DNA of 10,674 nt from contig DASVDK010000100.1 of the NCBI GenBank assembly GCA_036381125.1, forward strand, positions 1 to 10,674, read 5' to 3'. The translations under genes and the position numbers were made by a program. Within the stretch, counting starts at the first letter, position 1; each line of letters starts with the position of its first letter. Below, piece after piece: positions 1 through 6,036 of the stretch. Source of the stretch: DASVDK01 sp036381125 [NCBI: Thermodesulfobacteriota bacterium] (GTDB lineage Bacteria > DASVDK01). The notes beneath the pieces are model-generated. The model was given only the letters and a program-made list of their open reading frames with translations, did not search any database and had not been told where the DNA came from.

Positions 1-598
1 GCAGGTCGAAGTAGGTCTGGGCGACGTCGGCGATGAGCGTCGTCACCACCGTCCGGCGGTTCTCCTCGGTCGCCAGGAGGTCCGCGCGCGCCGCCTCCGT
101 TGCCCGGCGCAGCCGCCCCCAGAGGTCCAGCTCGAAGGACAGGTCGAGGTTGGTCTGGTACAGGCCGGTCTCCGGGTTCACCCTGGCGTCCGGCGGCAAG
201 GCGTTCAGCGGGAAGCTGTTCTCGGAGAATCGCTGGTTGGTGTAGCTCGCCTGGCCATCGACCTGCGGGAACTCGGCCGAGCGCGTGATCCCCAGCCGGG
301 CCCGCGCCTCGGTGACCCGGGCGACCGTGATCCGCAGGTCCGTGTTCTCCTCCAGGGCCGTCCGGATCAGGTCCTGGAGAACGGGATCCTGGAAGACCTG
401 CCACCAGTCGAGGTCGGCCAGGGATCCGGTGCCCTCGGCCGGGCTCCGCCACTGTGCCGGCACCGGGACCGACGGCCGCCTGTAGTCGGGCCCCACGGCG
501 CAGCCGGCCAGGCCGCAGAGGACGGCGAGCCAGAGGCCGCCCCACCGGCGGCTCCGACGGCCGATACCCCCGTTCGACGCGTCTCGACGGTGGAACAT
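1..598 (-). CDS. OprM/NodT-family outer-membrane efflux lipoprotein, partial (N-terminal 199 residues)
   Basis: This is the start of a TolC-like outer-membrane channel of a tripartite efflux pump; the 3' part lies beyond the left edge. Translation from ATG 598-596 gives a basic N-terminus, a short hydrophobic stretch and a lipobox LAGC with the lipidated Cys at residue 33. This is followed by AVGPDYRRP, the hallmark opening of NodT/OprM proteins. Later comes DLDWWQVFQDPVLQDLI, then FELDLWGRLRRATEAARADL and a segment ending in VAQTYFDL, all typical of the first half of the family (usual full length about 450-500 residues). The start lies 4 bp after the stop of the AraC gene, with a GGGAGCGG purine stretch as ribosome site, so it is probably co-translated with it. 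Membrane-fusion and RND pump genes are not visible; they may follow off the edge. Family assignment is firm; the exported substrate is unknown. Confidence 0.93.
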   Translation of the reverse strand, partial: MFHRRDASNGGIGRRSRRWGGLWLAVLCGLAGCAVGPDYRRPSVPVPAQWRSPAEGTGSLADLDWWQVFQDPVLQDLIRTALEENTDLRITVARVTEARARLGITRSAEFPQVDGQASYTNQRFSENSFPLNALPPDARVNPETGLYQTNLDLSFELDLWGRLRRATEAARADLLATEENRRTVVTTLIADVAQTYFDL

Positions 599-602
599 CG
601 GC

Positions 603-1028
603 TCACCGCTCCCGGTACGCGCTCGGCGTGACGCCGATCCTGCGCCGGAACGCCGTCGTGAAGTGACTCGGCGTCCGGAACCCCACCAACCGGGCAATCG
701 TGCCGACCGAGAGCCGCGTGCTCGTCAGCAGGGCGGCCGCCCGGGCGATCCGGCGGTGAACCACGAACCGGTGCGGCGGCAGCCCCGTGCTCGCCTTGAA
801 GAGCCGTGCGAAGTGGAAGGGGCTCATGTGCACCAGGCCGCTCAACTCGGCGAGCCTCAGGTCGCGCTGAAGGTTCGCCTCGACGTACTCCGTGACGCGC
901 CGGAGCCTCGATCCGGGGAGGCCGCCCGTCGGCGGGCTCGCGTCCGCGCGCTCATCCGGGATCGGAAGCGCCGCCTGGCCCACGGCGCGGCCCGCGTCGG
1001 CCCCGTCGACCCGGCTAGGCTCGGACAC
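603..1028 (-). CDS. Short AraC/XylS-family transcriptional regulator
   Basis: This is a 141-residue DNA-binding protein made almost entirely of the AraC double helix-turn-helix. The first 40 residues are low-complexity and probably disordered. The first HTH is around residues 59-80 (LRLAELSGLVHMSPFHFARL) and the second around 107-131 (VGTIARLVGFRTPSHFTTAF), followed by the family signature ending IGVTPSAYRER. There is no ligand-binding cupin domain, so it resembles the size class of MarA/SoxS or the isolated output domain of larger members. The start is GTG 1028-1026, preceded at about 8 bp by AGGAAGG. It overlaps the upstream mini-protein gene by 14 bp and stops 4 bp before the efflux lipoprotein start. 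Its position directly before an OprM-like gene makes control of that efflux system the simplest guess (inference); with no sensor domain, activity may be set by expression level. Confidence 0.93.
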   Translation of the reverse strand: MSEPSRVDGADAGRAVGQAALPIPDERADASPPTGGLPGSRLRRVTEYVEANLQRDLRLAELSGLVHMSPFHFARLFKASTGLPPHRFVVHRRIARAAALLTSTRLSVGTIARLVGFRTPSHFTTAFRRRIGVTPSAYRER

Positions 1029-1188
1029 GGCGCGCCTTCCTGGCCAGCATGAGATGATAGGCGCCGAGCTTCACGACCCTGTGCGCGACGCCCACGCACC
1101 GCTCGCAGAGAAACCAGTAGACGACGCAGCCGCTGCTGGTCCTCAGCCTCGGCAGCGTCCCGCTGCACCCCATCGCCGGACACGTCAT
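1015..1188 (-). CDS. 57-residue four-cysteine (possible zinc-ribbon) mini-protein
   Basis: I do not recognise this small basic protein. It begins MTCPAMGCSGTLPRL and contains C3-x4-C8 and, after a spacer with C21, C28-x2-C31 (WFLCERC) followed by His36. Two such knuckles could bind one zinc (inference). The tail is Arg/Lys-rich (LARKARRVRA). The gene evidence is positional: its ATG (1188-1186) overlaps the kinase TGA (1187-1185) as ATGA, a GGAGG lies about 10 bp upstream inside the kinase gene, and its end overlaps the AraC GTG start by 14 bp. The same frame stays open far upstream over the kinase gene, but that part is a shadow with no domain. It might be a zinc-ribbon adaptor for the kinase or for DNA/RNA binding; function unknown. 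Confidence 0.72.
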   Translation of the reverse strand: MTCPAMGCSGTLPRLRTSSGCVVYWFLCERCVGVAHRVVKLGAYHLMLARKARRVRA

Positions 1189-2303
1189 GACGTGCGTTCC
1201 TCCGCGGAGCCTCCGTCCGGAGAGGCTCTCCACCCGGCGGCAGGCAGGTACAGCGTGAAGGCCGCCCCCCCACTCGGGGCGTCCTGGACCTCGAGGCGCC
1301 CGCCGTGGACCTCGACGATCCGTCGCGTGATGGCCAGTCCCAACCCCGTGCCACCCCGCTTGCGGGAGAAGAACGGCTCGAAGAGCCGCGGGCGATCCTC
1401 CGGCGCGATGCCGGGACCCGTGTCGAGCACCGTCACGCGACAGAGGCCCGCGGCCCTGTCCGGCGGCTCGAGCCGGACCGTCACGCGCGGCCCGCGCGGC
1501 GATCGGCCGCCGGCGCTGGCCTCGAGCGCGTTGAGGATGATGTTCAGGAGGGCCTGCATCACCTGGTCGGCGTCGATGAGCGCTTCGATCGCGCCCGCCT
1601 CGGCCACGACCTCGACGGCGACCGCGTCGGCCTCGGGGCGGCTGCGCCGCGCGACCGCCACGGCGTCGCGCACCAGTCGACGCAGGTCCGCGGGGGCGAC
1701 CCGGGGGAGTCGAGGCCTCGCGAGCGAGAGGACGTCGGCCAGGAGCGTCGCCGCCCGACCGGCTTCCTTCGCGATGAGGTCGACGACGAACCGGCCGTCC
1801 CCGTCGAGGTCCGGGAGCATGTCCCGCAACGCCCGCGCGCCGTTCGAGATGGAGGTGAGCGGCGTCCGGAGTTCGTGGGCCAACCCGGCGGTCATCACGC
1901 CGACGGACGGGAGCCGCTCGTCCTCCCGGTCCTGCAACCGCGCCGTGACGTCCCGCGCGACGTGGGTCATGAGGCGCGGGCCGACCGCGATCGGGCCGAT
2001 CCGACAGGTCGTCGACTCGAACGCTCGCGTGCGGCCCGCCGCGTCGACGCACTCGAGGACGCGACCGAGCCGTCGGTCGTGCCCGGCGCCGTCACGCAAC
2101 GCCTCCCGGTTCAGGAAGCACCGGACCTCGGCGGGCAGCGCGCGGGCCGCGCCGTTCGCGTGAATCGCCCGCCCCGTGTCGAGGTCGAAGAGGGTGGCCG
2201 GGTCGGGCATGCCGTCGAGCAACGCCCGCAGCATCTGCCAGGCCGGTCCGGCGATCGCCTCGGGGCCGGACTTGGCCGCCGGACCGCCGTGCGGTTGCAG
2301 CAT
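1185..2303 (-). CDS. Soluble PAS-domain sensor histidine kinase (NtrB-like)
   Basis: A 372-residue cytoplasmic histidine kinase with no transmembrane segment or signal peptide. Residues about 22-120 look like a PAS fold (LLDGMPDPATLFDLDTGRAI, with the usual ...ARDVTARLQDRE exit linker). The HisKA dimerisation domain has the phospho-acceptor His143 in LAHELRTPL. The HATPase has the N box around Asn258 (LLNIILNALEA), G1 DTGPGIA at 294-300, FEPFFSRKRGGTGLGLAI around 308-325 and a closing HGGRLEV. The frame remains open upstream to 3206, but that part runs through the sigma and receiver genes; ATG 2303 is chosen because AGGAG precedes it by 5 bp and it follows the sigma stop by 8 bp. The gene ends in an ATGA overlap with the cysteine mini-protein. 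The nearby stand-alone receiver is the obvious candidate partner (inference). The signal is unknown. Confidence 0.94.
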   Translation of the reverse strand: MLQPHGGPAAKSGPEAIAGPAWQMLRALLDGMPDPATLFDLDTGRAIHANGAARALPAEVRCFLNREALRDGAGHDRRLGRVLECVDAAGRTRAFESTTCRIGPIAVGPRLMTHVARDVTARLQDREDERLPSVGVMTAGLAHELRTPLTSISNGARALRDMLPDLDGDGRFVVDLIAKEAGRAATLLADVLSLARPRLPRVAPADLRRLVRDAVAVARRSRPEADAVAVEVVAEAGAIEALIDADQVMQALLNIILNALEASAGGRSPRGPRVTVRLEPPDRAAGLCRVTVLDTGPGIAPEDRPRLFEPFFSRKRGGTGLGLAITRRIVEVHGGRLEVQDAPSGGAAFTLYLPAAGWRASPDGGSAEERTS

Positions 2304-2311
2304 GGCCGCTC

Positions 2312-2935
2312 CTAGCCGCGCACGCGCCGGCGCACGAGCAACCGGGCGCGGCGCACGCGCGACTTCACGGCCGGCACGCCGAGCCCGAGGACCCGGGCGA
2401 TCTCGGCGCTCGACCACCCCTCCACGTCGTGCAGGAGGAGCACCGTGCGGTAGTCCACGGGCAGATCGTCGATGGCCGAGGCGAGCGCCATCCGCCACTC
2501 GATCCGGCGGCCGGGGTCGTCGTCGTGCGCGGGCCACTCGGCGGTCGCCGCGCCGCACGCCCGGTACGGCGGCCTCGCCTCGTCCCACGGCCGGCCGACG
2601 CGCCGACCGCGCCGCACGCGCAGCTTCTCGTAGGCGGCGTTCACGACGATCCGGTAGAGCCAGGAGCCGAACGCGGCCTGCCCTCTGAACGTGTCGATCT
2701 TCCGGACCGCGGCCCAGAACGCGTCCTGCGCGACCTCTTCGGCGTCCTGCTCGTTCCCCGTGATGCGGGTCGCGAGCCGGAGCACGCGGTCGCCGTACCG
2801 CGTGCAGAGACGCTCCACCGAGGCCGGCGCACGGCGCCGCAGGGCTTCCACCAGCAGGCGATCCCGATCGCCCGCCTTCGCAACCGGATCGTGATGGAGG
2901 TTCCTCTCGAGGACGGTGGCCACTGGCTGGGACAT
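2312..2935 (-). CDS. ECF-type RNA polymerase sigma factor (sigma-70 family)
   Basis: A 207-residue group-4 sigma factor that would redirect RNA polymerase to its own promoter set. The sigma-2 domain covers about 37-104, with region 2.2 DAEEVAQDAFWAAVRKI and region 2.4 FGSWLYRIVVNAAYEKLR. A 40-residue linker rich in Arg/Pro/Asp follows. Sigma-4 covers about 148-203, with LPVDYRTVLLLHDVEGWSSA and the HTH EIARVLGLGVPAVKSRVRRA. The start ATG 2935 has GGAG 8 bp upstream. It lies 48 bp after the receiver gene and 8 bp before the kinase. ECF sigma genes are usually followed by an anti-sigma gene; here the next gene is a soluble kinase and no membrane anti-sigma or zinc-binding ZAS domain is seen, unless the four-cysteine mini-protein plays that part. 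Which ECF subgroup it belongs to cannot be decided by eye. Confidence 0.95.
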   Translation of the reverse strand: MSQPVATVLERNLHHDPVAKAGDRDRLLVEALRRRAPASVERLCTRYGDRVLRLATRITGNEQDAEEVAQDAFWAAVRKIDTFRGQAAFGSWLYRIVVNAAYEKLRVRRGRRVGRPWDEARPPYRACGAATAEWPAHDDDPGRRIEWRMALASAIDDLPVDYRTVLLLHDVEGWSSAEIARVLGLGVPAVKSRVRRARLLVRRRVRG

Positions 2936-2983
2936 TCCACGTGCTCCTCGTCGACATCGCGCGACCGCCGCGATCGGTGATCG

Positions 2984-3355
2984 TTACCGGGCCCGGAGTG
3001 CGGCCTCGACCGCGCCGAGCAACGCCTCTCCGTCGACCGGCTTGTGCAGAAAGGCCACCGCCCCGGCTCCCAACGCCCTCCGGCGTGCCTCGTCGTCGCC
3101 GTGAGCGGTGAGGATGACGATCGGGATGCGGTGCCCGGTGCCGGCCAACCGTTCCTGCAGAGCAAAGCCCCCCATGCCCGGCATCCGCAGGTCGAGGATC
3201 AGGCACCGCGTCGTGCTCAGGTACCGGGACTCCCGGAACGCCTCGGCCGACGCGAACGTCGCCGCCCTGTATCCCGCCGATCTGAGGAGGCCTTCGAGCG
3301 CCTGTCGAACCGATTCGTCATCGTCGACGACGGAGATGACTTTCTGCCTCTGCAT
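2984..3355 (-). CDS. Single-domain response regulator (FixJ-type receiver)
   Basis: A 123-residue stand-alone receiver domain. The acidic pair is Asp11/Asp12 in VISVVDDDESV, the phospho-acceptor is Asp55 in LILDLRMPGMGG, the switch Thr83 is in VILTAHGD and the conserved Lys105 is in FLHKPVDGEALL. The style is that of FixJ/NarL receivers, but the protein stops right after the last helix (AVEAALRAR) and the following DNA encodes no HTH, so it has no output domain. It could be a phosphate shuttle or sink for the kinases around it, or act by protein contact on the sigma factor (inference). The ATG at 3355 has no clear Shine-Dalgarno sequence, and the candidate promoter would place transcription start only a few bases before it. 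It is the first gene of the six-gene minus-strand operon. Confidence 0.94.
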   Translation of the reverse strand: MQRQKVISVVDDDESVRQALEGLLRSAGYRAATFASAEAFRESRYLSTTRCLILDLRMPGMGGFALQERLAGTGHRIPIVILTAHGDDEARRRALGAGAVAFLHKPVDGEALLGAVEAALRAR

Positions 3356-3365
3356 GACGAAGAGT

Positions 3366-3431
3366 ACGGTACGCCGGTCGGGGGAGGCCGCCTAGATATA
3401 CGTTGGGTATGCGCGGATATACGTTCGTATA
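3366..3431 (-). promoter_or_regulatory. Candidate promoter/operator of the receiver-sigma-kinase operon: two 21-bp-spaced sites
   Basis: In the 130-bp spacer before the receiver gene, GATATACGTT occurs at 3395-3404 and again at 3416-3425, exactly 21 bp (two helical turns) apart. The distal copy is a perfect 6-2-6 inverted repeat, TATACG-TT-CGTATA (3418-3431). The proximal one is imperfect (TATACG-TT then GGGTAT, 3397-3410). On the minus strand the proximal site runs into TATATCTAGGCGGC, and about 33 bp past its centre lies TACCGT (3371-3366), a possible -10 hexamer. The same arrangement recurs at 5599-5644. Such short palindromes in front of signalling genes are the kind of site bound by FixJ/NarL-type regulators; the binder is inferred, not shown. 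Confidence 0.55.
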
Positions 3432-3485
3432 GGAGGACGACCGCGACGGCGTCGGCTCCGCGCCGATCCGCGCGGTGCCGGTCGC

Positions 3486-5216
3486 CTACGACGCCGGCCA
3501 GCTCGCGGCGGGGAGAAGGAACCGGAACGTCGCCCCGTGGCCCACGTTCGGCGTCGCCCAGAGCCGCCCCCCGTGCGCTTCGACGATCGACCGGCTGATC
3601 GAGAGCCCCATCCCCAGGCCGTGGGGCTTCGTCGTGTAGAAGGCCTGGAAGAGCCGCTCGACGGTCTCCTCCATCAATCCCTTGCCGGCGTCCTCCACCG
3701 CGGCGAGCACGCCGGGGCCTCCGTCGCTCTCGTGGGACTCGGCCCGGAGCACGAGCGTGCGGCGCGCGTCCGGCACGTCCGCCATCGCCTCGACGGCGTT
3801 CATGATCAGGTTGAGGGCGACCTGCTGGAGCTGGACGCGGACGCCGAGGACGGTCGGGAGGTCACCGGCGAGGCGCGGCTCGAGCCGGATCCGATGCCTG
3901 CGCAACTCCGCGCGGACCAGCTCCACGACCTCGCGGACGACCTCCCCGACGTCGAGCGCGGTCCGGTCCGCGCTGGACTTCCTGAGGAGGGCCCGCGTGT
4001 GCGCGACGATCTCGCTCGCCCGATTGGCGTCCTGAATGATGCGCCGCACCGCGGCGGCCGCCTCCCCGATGTCGGGCCGGTCGCGACCGAGCCAGCGGAG
4101 GCAGGCGTTGCCGTTGGTCACGGCGGCCGCCAGCGGTTGGTTGAGCTCGTGGGCGAGCGACGCGGCCAGCTCGCCCAGCGTGGCCACCCGCGTGACGTGC
4201 TCGAGCTCCGCCTGCGTCCTGCGCAGCGCGTCCTCCGCGCGCTTGCGCTCGAGGATGTCGCCGAGGCGCTGCCCCAGGGTGTCGATGACCTCGAGGAGGG
4301 AGTCGTCGGGCTCGCGCGTCCTCCGGTCCAGGAACTCGAAGACCGCGAGGACGCTCCGCCCGACCGTGACCGGAAAGGCGAACGCCGACCTGAAGCCGGC
4401 CGACCGGGCCGCGTCGCGGCGCTCGAAGGGGACGTCCCGGGTGGTGATGTCCGTCAACCAGACCGCCGCCCGGCTCTCCCAGACGCGCCCCAGGGCCCCC
4501 TCGCCTCTCCGCACGGAGGCCGCCAGGCTGGCCGCTCGAAGCTCGGCGACGTCGCCCTCCGCACAGAAGGACTCGGCCGAGCAGACGAGCGCGTTGGTCG
4601 TCGGCTCGACGAACCATACCTGGCCGAGGCGCCAGCCACCGAGATCGCAGAACTTCGTCAGGCATGCGGTCGCCAGATCGGGGATGCCGGGCGCCGCGCT
4701 CGCGGCGGCGGTGACGTCCACGAGGAGCCGCAACGCGTCCTCGGCTCGCCGGCGCTGGCCGATCTCCGTCACGAGCGCCTCGTTCGTCCGCCGAAGCTCC
4801 GCCGTGCGCGCCGTTACGCGGGCCTCGAGCTCGTCGCGGGCCTGCTTCAGCGACCGCTCGGCCCGCCTGCGCGCGACGCTCAACGCGTTCGCGAGTGCGG
4901 CGCAGACTACGAACGCGAGAACGAACGGCAGCTGCTCGACGCCGGTGCGCAGGGCCACGCCCTGCGGCATGAAGAAGTAGCTGGTCACCAGGGTCGACAG
5001 GAGGACCGCGAGCCACCCGGGACCGACGCCGCCGAACCAGGCACTGACCATGACGGCGGCGAAGAAGGGGAACACGAACGGCGTCGGTCTGACGCTCTCG
5101 AGGAGTAACGTCACGACAGCCGCCACCACCAGGCTCACGACGGCCAGGCCGTAGCGGTATGCCGGATGCCATCGACGGTCGATCCCGACATCGCGCGGGG
5201 GGGCGATCGACGCCAT
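3486..5216 (-). CDS. Membrane sensor histidine kinase: DUF4118-GAF-HisKA-HATPase
   Basis: A 576-residue inner-membrane kinase. Residues about 22-112 form a four-helix DUF4118 (KdpD-like) membrane domain, including FPFFAAVMVSAWFGGVGPGW and SYFFMPQ. A coiled-coil linker follows (about 115-160, RDELEARVTARTAELRRTNE), then a GAF-like domain at about 165-320 (LGRVWESRAAVWLTDI, SAFAFPVTVGRSVLAVFEF). A second short helix (RKRAEDALRRTQAELEHV) leads to HisKA with phospho-acceptor His356 in LAHELNQPLAA. The HATPase has Asn473 (LIMNAVEAM), DAGKG at 509-513 and HGLGMGLSISRSI. The HELNQPLAA type is that of FixL/DctB-like kinases. ATG 5216 has GGAGGGAG immediately upstream. It is transcribed toward the receiver operon but separated from it by a 130-bp regulatory spacer, and is divergent from the MEDS kinase. 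Its kinase core closely matches that of the latter. The partner regulator is not in the window. Confidence 0.95.
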   Translation of the reverse strand: MASIAPPRDVGIDRRWHPAYRYGLAVVSLVVAAVVTLLLESVRPTPFVFPFFAAVMVSAWFGGVGPGWLAVLLSTLVTSYFFMPQGVALRTGVEQLPFVLAFVVCAALANALSVARRRAERSLKQARDELEARVTARTAELRRTNEALVTEIGQRRRAEDALRLLVDVTAAASAAPGIPDLATACLTKFCDLGGWRLGQVWFVEPTTNALVCSAESFCAEGDVAELRAASLAASVRRGEGALGRVWESRAAVWLTDITTRDVPFERRDAARSAGFRSAFAFPVTVGRSVLAVFEFLDRRTREPDDSLLEVIDTLGQRLGDILERKRAEDALRRTQAELEHVTRVATLGELAASLAHELNQPLAAAVTNGNACLRWLGRDRPDIGEAAAAVRRIIQDANRASEIVAHTRALLRKSSADRTALDVGEVVREVVELVRAELRRHRIRLEPRLAGDLPTVLGVRVQLQQVALNLIMNAVEAMADVPDARRTLVLRAESHESDGGPGVLAAVEDAGKGLMEETVERLFQAFYTTKPHGLGMGLSISRSIVEAHGGRLWATPNVGHGATFRFLLPAASWPAS

Positions 5217-5368
5217 GCTCCCTCCATCGGAATCGACCAGCGTGCGACGCCGGCCCGCCGGCGACCGTACGGGCGCATCCGCCGACTCCTGCTCGAGGAC
5301 CTCGCCGACGGCGAGACTGCCGACCGGGCGCCGTTGTCTGTCGAGAGCGGGAGAGGCCGCGTGCGGCG

Positions 5369-5400
5369 GGACGCGGTCCGAGCGTGCAGGACGCGGTCCG
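5369..5400. repeat. Tandem palindromic repeat GGACGCGGTCCG, 20-bp spacing
   Basis: The 12-mer GGACGCGGTCCG occurs at 5369-5380 and 5389-5400, start to start 20 bp. Each copy contains the inverted repeat GGAC-GCG-GTCC. It lies 150-185 bp upstream of the start of the DUF4118 kinase on the minus strand. It may be a double operator or a chance feature of GC-rich DNA. Confidence 0.45.
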
Positions 5401-5447
5401 TTTCCGGGCCACCCTCACGGCTCCACGATCGGGCCCGGCGCGGTTCC

Positions 5448-5470
5448 GTTCGCGAACGCCCGTGTTCGCG
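5448..5470. repeat. GTTCGCG inverted/direct repeat cluster
   Basis: GTTCGCGAAC (5448-5457) is a perfect 10-bp palindrome. Its right arm CGCGAAC (5451-5457) also pairs with GTTCGCG at 5464-5470 across a 6-base loop, giving a 7-bp stem. It could be an operator or a small hairpin in the divergent region; no function is known. Confidence 0.4.
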
Positions 5471-5598
5471 CGCGGCGCGTCGCGAGCGCCGCCGCCGCTC
5501 GGCGGCCGCAGCGATCACCGCGCGCGGGTCATCGCGGGAAGGGCGTTCGAGACCGCCGCCGCCGACGGCGGCCCCCTGGCCACACGGCGTAATCGCTC

Positions 5599-5644
5599 TA
5601 TACCAAGGTATATCTAGCCGGCGTGCCGGTGCGACGGGTACGCT
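5599..5644 (+). promoter_or_regulatory. Candidate operator/promoter for the MEDS kinase transcript
   Basis: TATACC-AA-GGTATA at 5599-5612 is a perfect 6-2-6 inverted repeat, continuing into TATATCTAGCCGGC. The same TATATCTAG-S-CGGC string flanks the site before the receiver operon. TACGCT at 5639-5644 begins 33.5 bp past the palindrome centre, compared with 32.5 bp for TACCGT at the other promoter, and fits a loose TAnnnT -10 element. Orientation points to the plus strand, toward the MEDS kinase, with AAGGAGG at 5660-5666 shortly after the predicted start. The binder is presumably a FixJ/NarL-type regulator (inference). Confidence 0.5.
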
Positions 5645-6036
5645 GTTCCCGTCTCAGGCAAGGAGGACACGTGCTCCCACCGGCCGTGGCGCGTGCCGCG
5701 GACCCGGCGGCTCGCGTCCCGACTCCCGAGATGGCGTCGCGATCACCGGGCTCGCACAATCGTGCGGCCGGCGCCCTTTCGGTCCACCTCGCCCGGGCCC
5801 CTGGCCGCGCACCGCCCGGCCGCCCGGGCCGATGCTCGCCGGCGCGCACGGCGAGCCACCCTCCGGCCGGCGAGGCCGGGCCGGGCGGCGAGCGTCGTCT
5901 CGACGCCCCCGGCGCAGCGCCACGACGTCGATCGAGGCCCGGATGATGCAGGCGGCCGGGGTGCCCGGGGCCGCCTCGCGGCGTATGCCGACGGGGAGCC
6001 GCGCTCGACCCGGATGACGATCGGGAGGCAACCGCG

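Larger units (their letters stand above)
5217..6036. other. 820-bp divergent gap without a convincing gene
   Basis: All six frames here contain open stretches because stops are rare at this GC content, but the translations are Arg/Pro/Ala-rich, lack any recognisable domain and none is clearly favoured. The one possible small gene is GTG 5671 to stop 5946 on the plus strand (91 residues), which has AAGGAGG four bases upstream, but its product looks non-coding. The gap holds an operator-like palindrome at 5599-5612, a tandem GGACGCGGTCCG repeat at 5369-5400 and GTTCGCG repeats at 5448-5470. It must hold promoters for both divergent kinases; the long plus-strand part would act as a leader for the MEDS kinase transcript. 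Confidence 0.6.

Noticed and set aside
2304-3206. Longer version of the soluble kinase with about 300 extra N-terminal residues
   Set aside because: The extension would run through the sigma and receiver genes in another frame and carries no domain. ATG 2303 has its own ribosome site.
3537-5108. 523-residue plus-strand open frame opposite the DUF4118 kinase
   Set aside because: Antisense shadow caused by high GC. No domain is recognisable, and the opposite strand has a complete kinase.
5166-6017. 283-residue plus-strand open frame in the divergent gap
   Set aside because: Composition is Arg/Pro/Ser-rich with no domain, there is no ribosome site, and it crosses the operator palindrome.
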